Shown one piece after another: positions 53,486 to 62,697 of a stretch of 64,000 bases of DNA (the stretch's first letter is position 1; each line of letters starts with the position of its first letter). A program made the position numbers and the translations under genes. The DNA lies in assembly GCF_001889545.1 (NCBI RefSeq), contig NZ_CP018194.1:186001-250000 (forward strand), given 5' to 3'. The notes under the pieces were generated by a model that did no database searches, was not told the origin of the DNA, and saw only the letters and a list, made by a program, of their open reading frames with translations. This DNA comes from Granulibacter bethesdensis (lineage in GTDB: Bacteria; Pseudomonadota; Alphaproteobacteria; Acetobacterales; Acetobacteraceae).

Positions 53486-54430
53486 TCAGCGCAGAAACGT
53501 GCCGAAGGAGCGGGGGCTGTTGCCCGCCTTCACCAGCGCCTTCTGATGGCCGCTTTCGGCATCCAGAACAGACAGCGTATCGTCCATCCAGTTGACGACG
53601 TACAGAGTCTTGCCGTCCGGGCTGGTCTGGATGCCTTCAGGATAGGAACCCACACGGAAAGTGGTGATCGGCTTGAGGCTCACCGTATCGAACACGGTGA
53701 CGGAATCAGACATTTCGTTGGTCACATAGCCGCGCAGCCCATGCACGGCGACGACGTAGGGGCGATGTCCGGTCGGAATTCGGGCCAGCAGGGTACGTGA
53801 CGGCAGGTCGATGACGGCGACATCATTGGATTCGACATCGGCGGCGTAGGCGCGTTTACCATCAGCGGAAACCGTGACACCAAACGGATGCTGCCCGGTC
53901 TTGATGGAGGCCAGATGTTTGAAATGCACAGGATCAAGGATGGAAACCTGATTATCTTCCCGGTCCGCGCAAATCAGGTTTTTGCCGTCGGGTGTGAAAA
54001 CCAGCCCGGAAGGAGATTTCCCGGTTTCAATGACAGCTTTGACAGCGCCGCTCACGCTGTCCACAGCGGTGACATGATTGGCAAACCAGTCGGCCACAAA
54101 CACGGTGCCGCCATCGGGTGAAACGGCAACACCCAGCGGTGCACCGCCGACTGTAATGCGTTTGATCACACTGCGCTGCACAGCATTCAGAATGGTAAGG
54201 CTGTGATCTTCGGGGGCAGTGACATAGGCGCGGCTGCCATCCCGGCTCATTGCAATTCCGGCGACATCCCCCGTCATTGGAATGGAGGCGACCGGTTTCG
54301 CGCTTTCCAGATCGATGATGGTGACCATGTGACCCTGCTGATCGGTCACGAAAGCTTCCGCCGCCCGGCCTGTCAGCGGGGCAAGCAAAAGGGAAGCGGC
54401 CGTTAACGCGCTCAGCAGGGTCCTGATCAT
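53486..54430 (-). CDS. Exported YVTN-family beta-propeller protein
   Basis: This 314-residue periplasmic protein has signal peptide MIRTLLSALTAASLLLAPLTGR cleaved near RAAE. Seven repeats of about 42 residues follow, each with a DG.Tlyv.n...sv.ild core, for example VSPDGGTVFVADWFANHVTAVD and TSPDGKTLYVVNWMDDTLSVLD. Such YVTN propellers accompany PQQ-dependent alcohol-oxidation and copper/haem systems. The start is 7 bp after the stop of the MxaD-like gene, so the two are cotranscribed. It converges on the GNAT gene. Confidence 0.9.
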   Translation of the reverse strand: MIRTLLSALTAASLLLAPLTGRAAEAFVTDQQGHMVTIIDLESAKPVASIPMTGDVAGIAMSRDGSRAYVTAPEDHSLTILNAVQRSVIKRITVGGAPLGVAVSPDGGTVFVADWFANHVTAVDSVSGAVKAVIETGKSPSGLVFTPDGKNLICADREDNQVSILDPVHFKHLASIKTGQHPFGVTVSADGKRAYAADVESNDVAVIDLPSRTLLARIPTGHRPYVVAVHGLRGYVTNEMSDSVTVFDTVSLKPITTFRVGSYPEGIQTSPDGKTLYVVNWMDDTLSVLDAESGHQKALVKAGNSPRSFGTFLR

Positions 54431-54437
54431 GGGGTTT

Positions 54438-54995
54438 TTAACCGCCGAATTTGGCCTTCAGGGCGGCGAGACCGGCTTTCAAGTAGTCAGCAACCGCCTT
54501 TTTGGACGCTTCATCGTTCAGGTTCGGCGGCGGATCATTGTTCATGTAGCCGCGATAGAAAGCCGCGTTCCATTCGACAGTGGATTTGCCACCATCGGCC
54601 GGAGAGACGGACAGCTCCGTGGACAGGTCGTTCGCAGGCAGGGCATCCGGGTCGGGCTTGGTGAGGAAGGTTTTGTACAGATGCTCGGTGGCATCGTACT
54701 TGTCCAGAGACTCGGTGATGGGCTTCCCGGACGCTTTCAGCGTCAGGGTGCGCAGGGAGGTAACCTTGTTACCACCATCACCGGTGACGCTCGCCACGGC
54801 AGGATTCCAGCTCATGTCGTGGAAATTGCCGATGACGGCCCAGACTTTGTCCGGAGTTGCGTTGACCGTCACAGATTCCTCGACCTTCTGGCGGGTCGGG
54901 CCATGGGCGGAGGCCTGTGAAGCGGCAAAAGAGGATACAAGAACCGGCACAGCCAGCATGGCTGCGCGGGCAGGGGTAAGCCAGTGAAGAAGCAT
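54438..54995 (-). CDS. Exported SRPBCC-fold protein, MxaD-like
   Basis: The product is 185 residues with a signal peptide (MLLHWLTPARAAMLAVPVLV, cleaved near ASA). The mature protein is one START/Bet v1-like domain: VEESVTVNATPDKVWAVIGNFHDMSWNPAVASV, then SLDKYDATEHLYKTF and STVEWNAAFYRGYMNNDPPP, the pattern of MxaD from methanol-oxidation clusters. MxaD aids electron flow between methanol dehydrogenase and its cytochrome, but no dehydrogenase is encoded in this window. GGGAGA precedes the ATG. The YVTN gene follows closely. Confidence 0.85.
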   Translation of the reverse strand: MLLHWLTPARAAMLAVPVLVSSFAASQASAHGPTRQKVEESVTVNATPDKVWAVIGNFHDMSWNPAVASVTGDGGNKVTSLRTLTLKASGKPITESLDKYDATEHLYKTFLTKPDPDALPANDLSTELSVSPADGGKSTVEWNAAFYRGYMNNDPPPNLNDEASKKAVADYLKAGLAALKAKFGG

Positions 54996-55151
54996 GACAA
55001 TCTCCCGTTGGGGCGGCAAATATTGCCCGCTCTTTCCCGCAGAACAAGCGCAGGGGGAAGAAAAAGTCTTAAATTCGAGGTTCATTTCAGCCTTTTGCCC
55101 CTTCACCCTTTTAATGAGGCTGAAGGGGCAACGGTGGCAGAAAGCAGGGTT

Positions 55152-55775
55152 TTATTCTCCGGCCTGACGGCGAATGGCGGAGAGCAGCGTATCGATGTCC
55201 TGATTATGGTGTTGCAGGAAGCTGGCGTAATCCTGCCGCTGGGTAAGGCGCAGGCTGGTGCCTTCTGCCAACACATCCACGATCCGGGGGCCGCTGCCTT
55301 GTGTCGCCACGACCCACTGAACATTGGCGGGTGCATTGCCGGGACGGTTGATAATGGTCTGGACCAGCGTGTTTTCGCCCTGTGGCGTGACCCGGCCGAG
55401 CGTATAGCTCATGCCCTTGGCTTCACCGATCTTGCTGGTAACGTTGCGGACCAGAACCTTGTGAAACAGGGTCAGATAATCCTGCCGCTGCTGCGGGGTG
55501 GCAGTAGCCCAGTAACGGCCCAGACAGAAGCGGCCCACATTGCCGACATCGATATAGCTGTCGACGATGCGGGTCAGTTCAGCTTTTTTCTGGGCTTCAC
55601 TGGGGGAGTTATTGACCGCTGCCACCAGTTCATTCCCGGCACGGCGGATGAAATCGGCCGCTACATTGCTTTGGGCATGGGCGGGCAGGGGCAGAAATGT
55701 GGCGCCGGCAAGGGCGGCAGCCAGAAACAGGCGTCGGTTCAACACAATGGCATCCATGAGGTTCAGTTTTACCAT
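55152..55775 (-). CDS. mlaC: Phospholipid-binding protein MlaC
   Basis: This 207-residue periplasmic Ttg2D/MlaC family protein shuttles phospholipid between the MlaA outer-membrane complex and the MlaFEDB ABC transporter. It has an N-terminal signal (RRLFLAAALAGATFLPLPAHAQ), then DFIRRAGNELVAAVNN, the FCLGRYWATATPQQRQDYLTLF segment and VLAEGTSLRLTQRQDYASFL. It lies 33 bp after mlaA; the mlaDEF genes are not here. A second start at 55757 is possible. Confidence 0.92.
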   Translation of the reverse strand: MVKLNLMDAIVLNRRLFLAAALAGATFLPLPAHAQSNVAADFIRRAGNELVAAVNNSPSEAQKKAELTRIVDSYIDVGNVGRFCLGRYWATATPQQRQDYLTLFHKVLVRNVTSKIGEAKGMSYTLGRVTPQGENTLVQTIINRPGNAPANVQWVVATQGSGPRIVDVLAEGTSLRLTQRQDYASFLQHHNQDIDTLLSAIRRQAGE

Positions 55776-55808
55776 TCACGCGGGAGCGGTGTGAACACCA
55801 GCTCCGGA

Positions 55809-56636
55809 TCAGGGTTGTCCCGGTCCGGAAGCGGGGAACAGTTCTTCGTCCTTTACCGTCCCTTTGTTACGGGCATCTTCGATCACGCTGGCGCGGTGCT
55901 GACGGAACAGGCTGCGGAACGTGGCGTAAGGGTCTAACGACGTTTCCTGGATTGAGTTCAGAACATCATTCGCCTGATCGCGCATATCGGCAGCCGAGAC
56001 GCTGTACTGTGCCCAGAGCAGCTTGTTGACCGTAGCGCCCTGACCGACCCATGTTGTGGGGGACATGGCAACATCAATGCCATAGCCGGAGGCGTCACGC
56101 GGATTACTTGGCCCCAGAATCGGCAGGAACAGGAATGGGCCTTCCGGCACGCCCCACAACGCCATGGTAACGCCGAAATCGGTATCGTGTCGCTTGATGC
56201 CCATATTGCCCGCCACATCGAACAGGCCGCCAATGCCAAGCGTGCTGTTGATGGCAAAGCGGCTCAGTGTGTCCCCGGCGCGTTTCCCGTTCCACTGCAG
56301 AATATCGTTGGCCAGAACCACGGGCGTCTGGATATTGGTGATCGCGTTGCGGAACCCGGTGCGGACAGGGGAGGGCACGACGTAATGATAGGCAAGGGCC
56401 ACCGGCTTCAGCACCACCGCATCAATGGCATCATTCACCTGGTACATGACCCGGTTGGTGGGTTCCAGCGGATCGTTGGCCTGCTGGTATTCCGCGAGGG
56501 CTTCCTTGTCGCTGGCAGGTGGTTTCGTCGCACATGCGGCTATCAGGCAGGGCAGCAGCATGACAGCTGCCAGCCGGCGCAACGGAAGCCCGAACGGACG
56601 CATCGTCGAAACTGTGTCAGAACAATCAGCACGCAT
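55809..56636 (-). CDS. mlaA: Outer-membrane lipid asymmetry lipoprotein MlaA (VacJ)
   Basis: This 275-residue lipoprotein has a lipobox LIAAC near residue 35 after the hydrophobic VMLLPCLIA stretch. The hallmarks are DPLEPTNRVMYQVNDAID, VPSPVRTGFRNAITNIQTPV, GDTLSRFAINSTLGIGGLFDVA and DFGVTMALWGVPEGPFLFLPILGPS. MlaA removes phospholipid from the outer leaflet. It is the first gene of an mlaA-mlaC unit that may extend to the MxaD and YVTN genes on the same strand. Start 56636 is used; 56603 is possible. Confidence 0.95.
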   Translation of the reverse strand: MRADCSDTVSTMRPFGLPLRRLAAVMLLPCLIAACATKPPASDKEALAEYQQANDPLEPTNRVMYQVNDAIDAVVLKPVALAYHYVVPSPVRTGFRNAITNIQTPVVLANDILQWNGKRAGDTLSRFAINSTLGIGGLFDVAGNMGIKRHDTDFGVTMALWGVPEGPFLFLPILGPSNPRDASGYGIDVAMSPTTWVGQGATVNKLLWAQYSVSAADMRDQANDVLNSIQETSLDPYATFRSLFRQHRASVIEDARNKGTVKDEELFPASGPGQP

Positions 56637-56872
56637 GGGCGGCAGGTCCTTGAAGAATTAAGCCCCGCCGCGAAGGTCGGGGGTGATGGCCAGACAGCCT
56701 GTCTCTGCGAACTGTTGTAGCATGCAGTTACCGGGCTGCAACGCATCCGGATGTATGAGGTTGTGCATCATGGTGCTATCAGGCAAGAGCTAGCCATCAC
56801 TGTGGCCGTCAGGTGACAATACTGACCGGCTTTTCCCTTCCGGTGTGAGGGGACGGATGGAGGCAGAGGGAT

Positions 56873-57844
56873 ATGAATCGTCTGGCGGGTCAGGAACAGC
56901 AGGGTGAAAGCGCGACATTGCGACGCTGGCTGACCGGCCCGCGCGTGACCGGGCTGCCGGCCATGGATGCGGAGCACCCCGTGCCGCTGCTGTCGTTTGA
57001 GTTCTTCCCGCCGAAAACGGAAGCGCTGGAACGTCAGCTCTGGTCCTGCATCCGCCGTCTGGAGCCGCTGGGGCCACGTTTTGTCTCCGTCACCTATGGT
57101 GCCGGTGGATCGACTCAGGCCCGTACGCATGAGACCGTCGCCCGTATCGTCCGTGAAACCAGCCTGACCCCTGCGGCGCATCTGACCTGTGTCGGCGCCA
57201 CACGCGATGAGGTCGATGAGGTTGCCCGCCATTACTGGGAGGCCGGGGTGAGGCATATCGTCGCCCTGCGGGGAGATATGCCGGGCGGTGCCCCGTATCA
57301 GCCCCATCCGGGCGGATACGCCTATGCCTCCGATCTGGTGGCGGGGCTGAAACGGATCGGGGATTTCGAGATTTCAGTGGCGGCCTATCCCGAAACTCAT
57401 CCGGCTGCACCGGATGCCGGGTTTGATCTGGACAATCTGAAACGCAAGCTTGATGCCGGGGCGACACGGGCGATCACCCAGTATTTCTTCGACACGGATA
57501 CGTTCCTGCGTTTTCTGGATCGCTGCCTAGTCGCGGGCATTACCGCGCCGATCGTACCGGGTATCATGCCTGTCTCCAACTATGCGCAGGCGGTTCGCTT
57601 CAGCACTGCGATCGGTACCAGCGTGCCGGACTGGCTGGGCCGCCTGTTCGACGGGCTGGAAGATGATGTGGAAACCCGCCGTATGGTGGCGGCGGTGGTC
57701 GCGGCGGAGCAGGTCAGGCTGTTGCAGGCCAACGGGATTGATGAATTTCACTTCTATACGTTGAACCGTCCTGATCTGGTCTATGCGATTGCCCGTATTC
57801 TGGGTGTTCACCCAGCTGTCGCACCAGTTCCTGAGCAGGTATGA
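56873..57844 (+). CDS. metF: Methylenetetrahydrofolate reductase
   Basis: This 323-residue FAD enzyme reduces 5,10-methylene-THF to methyl-THF for methionine synthesis. LSFEFFPPKTEALERQLW carries the catalytic Glu. Further motifs are FVSVTYGAGGSTQARTHE, LTCVGATRDEV, VALRGDMPGG, TRAITQYFFDTDTFLRF and VPGIMPVSNYAQAVRF. The N-terminus is about 40 residues longer than the compact enzymes before the first beta strand. AGAGGG precedes the ATG. I searched the 236-bp upstream gap for a SAM-type riboswitch and saw none. Sarcosine oxidase in this window supplies its substrate. Confidence 0.95.
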   Translation: MNRLAGQEQQGESATLRRWLTGPRVTGLPAMDAEHPVPLLSFEFFPPKTEALERQLWSCIRRLEPLGPRFVSVTYGAGGSTQARTHETVARIVRETSLTPAAHLTCVGATRDEVDEVARHYWEAGVRHIVALRGDMPGGAPYQPHPGGYAYASDLVAGLKRIGDFEISVAAYPETHPAAPDAGFDLDNLKRKLDAGATRAITQYFFDTDTFLRFLDRCLVAGITAPIVPGIMPVSNYAQAVRFSTAIGTSVPDWLGRLFDGLEDDVETRRMVAAVVAAEQVRLLQANGIDEFHFYTLNRPDLVYAIARILGVHPAVAPVPEQV

Positions 57845-57918
57845 TTTTTCCCCTCCGGACTGCCCCTGCACGGATGCGGCCCTGCACGGATGTGGTCTGA
57901 CAACATATATCGGGTTTC

Positions 57919-60210
57919 GTGACCGATCATCCTTCATCGCCGTTTCCTCCTGCTGCTGCTTCTGTCCCATCCGAGGGACAGGAGGAGTATCTGGCGCGCC
58001 TGAACCCGGAACAGCGGGCGGCGGTGGAGACGATTGATGGGCCGCTGCTGGTGCTGGCCGGGGCGGGAACCGGCAAGACACGGGTGCTCACCACCCGCTT
58101 TGCCCATATCCTGAAAAGCGGACGGGCTTTCCCCAATCAGGTTCTGGCCGTTACCTTCACCAACAAGGCTGCCCGGGAAATGCGGGAGAGGGTCGGGGCG
58201 ATCCTCGGTGAGAAGGTGGAGGGGCTGTGGCTCGGCACGTTCCATGCGCTCTGCGCCCGGATGCTGCGGCGGCATGCGGAGTATGTCGGCCTGTCCTCGA
58301 ATTTCTCGATTCTCGACAGTGATGACCAGATGCGCCTGCTCAAGCAGGTGGCGGAGACGTTCCGGGTCGATACCAAAAGATGGCCGCTGCCCGGCCTGAT
58401 GGCCGCCATCCAGCGCTGGAAAGATCGCGGCCTGACGCCGGAGCGTGTGACCCCGGCCGAGGATACGGATTATGCCTCCGGCCATGCCGTTGCGATTTAT
58501 CGGGCGTATCAGGAGCGGCTGCGGACACTCAATGCGGCTGATTTCGGTGATCTGCTGCTCTATATGACGGAGATTCTCCGCTCCCGGCCTGAGGTGCTGA
58601 CCCAGTATCACCGGGCTTTCCGTTACATTCTGGTCGATGAGTATCAGGATACGAATCTGGTACAGTATCTCTGGCTGCGTCTGCTGGCGCAGGGGCGGCA
58701 GAACGGGGATCAGAACATCTGCTGCGTCGGGGATGATGATCAGAGCATCTATTCCTGGCGCGGGGCGGAGGTGGAAAACATCCTGCGCTTCGAAAAGGAT
58801 TTTCCCGGCGCTCATGTGGTGCGGCTGGAGAGCAATTATCGCTCGACCGCGCCCATTCTTGGCGCTGCGGCCGGGCTGATAGCGCATAATGAAGGACGGC
58901 TCGGCAAGACGCTGCGCCCGGGCCGGACCAATGCGGAGGGTGAGAAGGTCGATGTCATCTCGCTGTGGGATTCCGATGAGGAAGCCCGCATGGTGGGGGA
59001 TCGCATCGAAACGGCGCGTCGGAACCGTCATCCTTTGTCGGAGATTGCAGTGCTGGTCAGGGCCGGCTTTCAGACCCGCTCCTTTGAGGAAAGGCTGATT
59101 ACTCTGGGCGTGCCCTATCGCGTCATTGGCGGCCTGCGCTTTTATGAGCGGGCCGAAATTCGGGATGCGATCGCTTATGCGCGGTTATTGGCCCAGCCTT
59201 CCGATGATCTGGCGTTCGAGCGGATCGTGAATGTGCCTCGTCGTGGCGTGGGGGAGGTCGCGTTGCGTGGCCTGCACGAACGGGCGCGGGCTGATTCCGT
59301 TCCCCTGCTGGAGGCCGCTGCACGGCAACTGGCCGATGGTAAATTGCGCGGCAAGGTCAAGGACGGCATTGCTGCTTTCCTGCAGGGTCTTGAGAGTTGG
59401 CGACGCATGCTGGCCAGCGAAGGCCATGTCGCCACCATGGCCACCATGCTGGATGAGAGCGGCTACACGGAGATGTGGAAGCAGGATAAATCACCCGAGG
59501 CACCCGGGCGGCTGGAAAATCTCAAGGAATTGCTGCGGGCCATGGCAGAGTTCGATGCTCTGCCCGGTTTTCTGGATCATGTTTCTCTGGTGATGGAGAA
59601 TGAGCAGGATGCGGGCGACGACAAGGTCAGTCTGATGAGCCTGCATGCCGCCAAGGGACTGGAATTCGATATGGTTTTCCTGCCCGGCTGGGAGGAAGGG
59701 CTGTTCCCCCATCAACGGGCGCTGGATGAAGGCGGCCTGAAAAGTCTGGAGGAGGAGCGGCGGCTGGCCTATGTCGGACTCACGCGCGCGCGCCAGAAAG
59801 CCGTGATCAGCCACGCCGCCAACCGGCGCATTTACGCCAACTGGCAGAGCGCTATTCCCAGCCGCTTTATCGAGGAACTGCCGCCGGACTGCATCCAGTC
59901 ACAGGGGTCGGCAGTGATGGAGCGGGAACAGCGGTTGCGGGGTGGATTCGGAGGCGGCGTTCAGTTCCCGATGCTGGCGACCCGCACCGGTTCCCGTACT
60001 GGCCCGCGCACTCCGGCACCACGGGTGCGGGAAGCATGGGAACAGCCGGGCCGGGCATCTCAGGCAGGGCAGTTTTCGGTCGGCAGCCGGGTTTTTCATG
60101 AAAAATTCGGCTATGGAACGGTGACGGCGGTGATTGATGACCGTCTGGACGTGACATTCGACAAGGCAGGCCCGAAACGCATTCTTGACAGTTTCGTGGA
60201 ACCGCGATGA
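57919..60210 (+). CDS. uvrD: UvrD/PcrA-type DNA helicase
   Basis: This 763-residue superfamily 1A helicase works in nucleotide-excision and mismatch repair. Motifs in order are AGAGTGKTRVLTTRFAHIL (I), AVTFTNKAAREMRERV (Ia), LVDEYQDTN (II), VGDDDQSIYSWRGAEVENIL (III), SNYRSTAPIL (IV), LMSLHAAKGLEFDMVFLPGW (V) and RRLAYVGLTRARQKAVI (VI). The C-terminal tail ends in a Tudor-like PcrA module (VGSRVFHEKFGYGTVTAV), which in the family contacts RNA polymerase. The start is GTG at 57919. prmA follows by 13 bp. Confidence 0.94.
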   Translation: MTDHPSSPFPPAAASVPSEGQEEYLARLNPEQRAAVETIDGPLLVLAGAGTGKTRVLTTRFAHILKSGRAFPNQVLAVTFTNKAAREMRERVGAILGEKVEGLWLGTFHALCARMLRRHAEYVGLSSNFSILDSDDQMRLLKQVAETFRVDTKRWPLPGLMAAIQRWKDRGLTPERVTPAEDTDYASGHAVAIYRAYQERLRTLNAADFGDLLLYMTEILRSRPEVLTQYHRAFRYILVDEYQDTNLVQYLWLRLLAQGRQNGDQNICCVGDDDQSIYSWRGAEVENILRFEKDFPGAHVVRLESNYRSTAPILGAAAGLIAHNEGRLGKTLRPGRTNAEGEKVDVISLWDSDEEARMVGDRIETARRNRHPLSEIAVLVRAGFQTRSFEERLITLGVPYRVIGGLRFYERAEIRDAIAYARLLAQPSDDLAFERIVNVPRRGVGEVALRGLHERARADSVPLLEAAARQLADGKLRGKVKDGIAAFLQGLESWRRMLASEGHVATMATMLDESGYTEMWKQDKSPEAPGRLENLKELLRAMAEFDALPGFLDHVSLVMENEQDAGDDKVSLMSLHAAKGLEFDMVFLPGWEEGLFPHQRALDEGGLKSLEEERRLAYVGLTRARQKAVISHAANRRIYANWQSAIPSRFIEELPPDCIQSQGSAVMEREQRLRGGFGGGVQFPMLATRTGSRTGPRTPAPRVREAWEQPGRASQAGQFSVGSRVFHEKFGYGTVTAVIDDRLDVTFDKAGPKRILDSFVEPR

Positions 60211-60223
60211 GGAAGACAGATCA

Positions 60224-61150
60224 ATGAGCCGCCATGCCACCGCTCTGGAGACGGTGCGCGTCATCGTTCCCGATGAAGCCGTCTATGCCTATGAAGCGGC
60301 GTTTCAGACCGTGTGCGGCAATGTCGGGCTCTGGCTGGATGAGGATACCGGCCTCTGGCATATTGAGGGGGTCAGGGAGCGTGGCACGCCGGGCCTCGAT
60401 CAGGCTCTGGCGCTGGCACGCCTTGCCAGCGGTACGGATGCGGAGATCATCCGCACCGAAACGCCTGCTGATGGCTGGCTTGCCCGAACCTATGAATCAT
60501 TCCCCGAACAGCTCGTAGGTCGCCGTTTTGCGGTGCGCGGCACACATCTGAACGGTCCTGATACGCCGGGCCGGATCACGCTGCGGCTGGATGCGGGGGT
60601 CGCGTTCGGCTCCGGCGAGCATGGCTCGACCCGTGGCTGTCTGCTGGCGCTGGAGCAACTGGTTGCAAAAGCTTCTCCAAAGCGGCGGGTGATCGATCTG
60701 GGGACAGGCTCCGGCATCCTTGCCATGGCGGCGGCACGGCTGATCAAGCCGCATCCTGTGCGGGTGCTGGCGGCGGATATCGAACCATGGTCGGTGCGTA
60801 CCGCACAGCAAAATGCGGTGCTGAACCGGGTATCAAGGCGGCTAGACTGTCTTGTCTCGGATGGATGGAAGCGTCGTCCGATCCGGGCGAAGGCGCCTTA
60901 TGATCTGATTTTCGCCAATATTCTGGCGCGCCCGCTTTGTGGCATGGCCTATCATCTGGCACAGTCTCTGGAACCGGGTGGCCATGTGATTCTGGCCGGG
61001 TTACTGGCGACACAGATGCGGATGGTGTTGGCAGCGTATCGCCGTCAGGGGCTGGTACTGTGGAAAGCGATTCCGCAGGGACACTGGATGACATTGATCC
61101 TTCACAAGCGTCCGGTGACCTCTTTGGAAAAAGCGGTCTCTGCGGCATAA
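60224..61150 (+). CDS. prmA: Ribosomal protein L11 methyltransferase
   Basis: This 308-residue SAM-dependent methyltransferase modifies ribosomal protein L11. The L11-binding N-terminal domain is joined to a Rossmann fold with GVAFGSGEHGSTRGCL, VIDLGTGSGILAMAAARL, ADIEPWSVRTAQQNAVLN, and the catalytic region LIFANILARPL. It is shortly downstream of uvrD, and the frame upstream is open, but the ATG at 60224 fits the family N-terminus. Confidence 0.93.
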   Translation: MSRHATALETVRVIVPDEAVYAYEAAFQTVCGNVGLWLDEDTGLWHIEGVRERGTPGLDQALALARLASGTDAEIIRTETPADGWLARTYESFPEQLVGRRFAVRGTHLNGPDTPGRITLRLDAGVAFGSGEHGSTRGCLLALEQLVAKASPKRRVIDLGTGSGILAMAAARLIKPHPVRVLAADIEPWSVRTAQQNAVLNRVSRRLDCLVSDGWKRRPIRAKAPYDLIFANILARPLCGMAYHLAQSLEPGGHVILAGLLATQMRMVLAAYRRQGLVLWKAIPQGHWMTLILHKRPVTSLEKAVSAA

Positions 61151-61189
61151 TTCAAGACGCCTATCATTATAAAAGAAGAGACGCGCTGA

Positions 61190-62680
61190 ATGCTTCTTCC
61201 TCTTCCGACTGACAGAAAACGTGCTGCGGTCGTTGATCTGGGGTCCAATTCGGTACGCCTCGTGGTGTTTGAGGGGCAGTCACGGAATCCGCTGCCGATT
61301 TTCAACGAAAAAGCGGTGCTCCGGCTCGGGCGCGGATTGCAGACGACCGGAAGGCTGAACGGGGAGGCGGTCGAGCAGGCGCTGGTTGTCATGGCGCGGT
61401 ATTACGCGCTGGCCCGTGCGATGCATGCCGATCCGTTCGAGGTATTGGCGACTGCCGCGGTGCGGGATGCCGAGAACGGCCCTGATTTTGTTGCTGCTCT
61501 GGAACGGATTATGCCGGGCGTGCCGATTCTGGTGCTGTCCGGCCATGAGGAGGCCACGCTCTCTGCGCGCGGTGTGCTGTGCGGGATGCCGCAGGCCAAA
61601 GGTATTCTGGCCGATATTGGCGGTGGCTCGCTGGAAGTGCTGCGACTGGAGGGGGGGGAGGCAAAAGATGCCACCACCCTGCGGCTTGGGGTCATCCGGC
61701 TGGCGGATCGTGCCGGAGGCGATCTGGTCAAGGCGCGGACGCTGGTCGATACCGACCTTGCTTCCCTACCGTGGCTGGGGCAGCAGCCGGGGCAGGATCT
61801 GCTGCTGGTGGGCGGAGCGTGGCGCGCAATGGCGCGTATCCATATGGCCCAGACCGGCTATCCGCTGAATATGGTGCATCATTATACGATCAGCCGGGAT
61901 GAGGCGCGGGATCTGACCGGGGTGATCGCCTCCGCCAGTCCGAAAGCGCTGGAGCGGCTGCCTGCCGTGCCGCGCCGTCGCACGGAAGATTTGCCCTATG
62001 CGGCTCTGGTGCTGCGTCGGTTGCTGCGTGCTACTGGCTGCCGTCGTGTTGTATTCTCGGCCAATGGTCTGCGCGAGGGCTGGTATATGCGCACGATCCC
62101 GCCAGAGATTGCCGCGCGTGACCCATTGCGCGCGGCGGCCGAGGAAGATGCGCGCCTGTATAGCCGTGATCCTGCTCTGCCTGGCCGTCTTTGTGCCTGG
62201 ACGGATGGATTATTTCCCGATGAGACCGAGGAACAGAGGCGGCTGCGCGAAGCCTGCTGTCTGATGTCCGATATCGGGCATCATGATCACCCGGAATTCA
62301 GGGCCGAGCAGGCGTTTCATTATCTGCTGCGTCAGCCGGGCAGCGGTCTGGATCACCATGGCCGGGCTTTTCTGGGTTTGACGATTGCCATGCGGTATGA
62401 GGCCGATCCGGCTTCTCCCTGGCTGCTGCCGGCGCGTTTGCTGCTGGATAGTGCTGCCGCGCTGCGGGCTGAGATTCTGGGGAACGCCCTTCGGCTGGCC
62501 TATACATTGTCCGGTGGCACTCCGGCCCTGCTGGCGCTGGCAGGTCTGGACGTCCGGAATGGAGCACTGGAACTGCGGCTGCATCGCGGTGGGGGTGTTT
62601 TTGCCGGTGAAAGCGTGGTGCGCAGGCTGGAGCAACTGGCCCAGATCATGGGCCTGAACCCTCTGATTGCAGAGGGATAA
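61190..62680 (+). CDS. ppx: Exopolyphosphatase / guanosine pentaphosphate phosphohydrolase (Ppx/GppA)
   Basis: The product has 496 residues. The ASKHA-fold phosphatase domain has AVVDLGSNSVRLVVFEG, LATAAVRDAENGPDF, ILVLSGHEEATLSARG and ADIGGGSLEVLRLEG. The C-terminal half is the HD-like domain (RLREACCLMSDIGHHDHPEF, QAFHYLL). It removes terminal phosphate from polyphosphate or from pppGpp; sequence cannot tell which dominates. It lies 39 bp after prmA and converges on rnd. Confidence 0.93.
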   Translation: MLLPLPTDRKRAAVVDLGSNSVRLVVFEGQSRNPLPIFNEKAVLRLGRGLQTTGRLNGEAVEQALVVMARYYALARAMHADPFEVLATAAVRDAENGPDFVAALERIMPGVPILVLSGHEEATLSARGVLCGMPQAKGILADIGGGSLEVLRLEGGEAKDATTLRLGVIRLADRAGGDLVKARTLVDTDLASLPWLGQQPGQDLLLVGGAWRAMARIHMAQTGYPLNMVHHYTISRDEARDLTGVIASASPKALERLPAVPRRRTEDLPYAALVLRRLLRATGCRRVVFSANGLREGWYMRTIPPEIAARDPLRAAAEEDARLYSRDPALPGRLCAWTDGLFPDETEEQRRLREACCLMSDIGHHDHPEFRAEQAFHYLLRQPGSGLDHHGRAFLGLTIAMRYEADPASPWLLPARLLLDSAAALRAEILGNALRLAYTLSGGTPALLALAGLDVRNGALELRLHRGGGVFAGESVVRRLEQLAQIMGLNPLIAEG

Positions 62681-62697
62681 GTGATCGGGGTGCCTGA

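Noticed and set aside
56637-56872. SAM or SAH riboswitch before metF
   Set aside because: No recognisable core in the gap.
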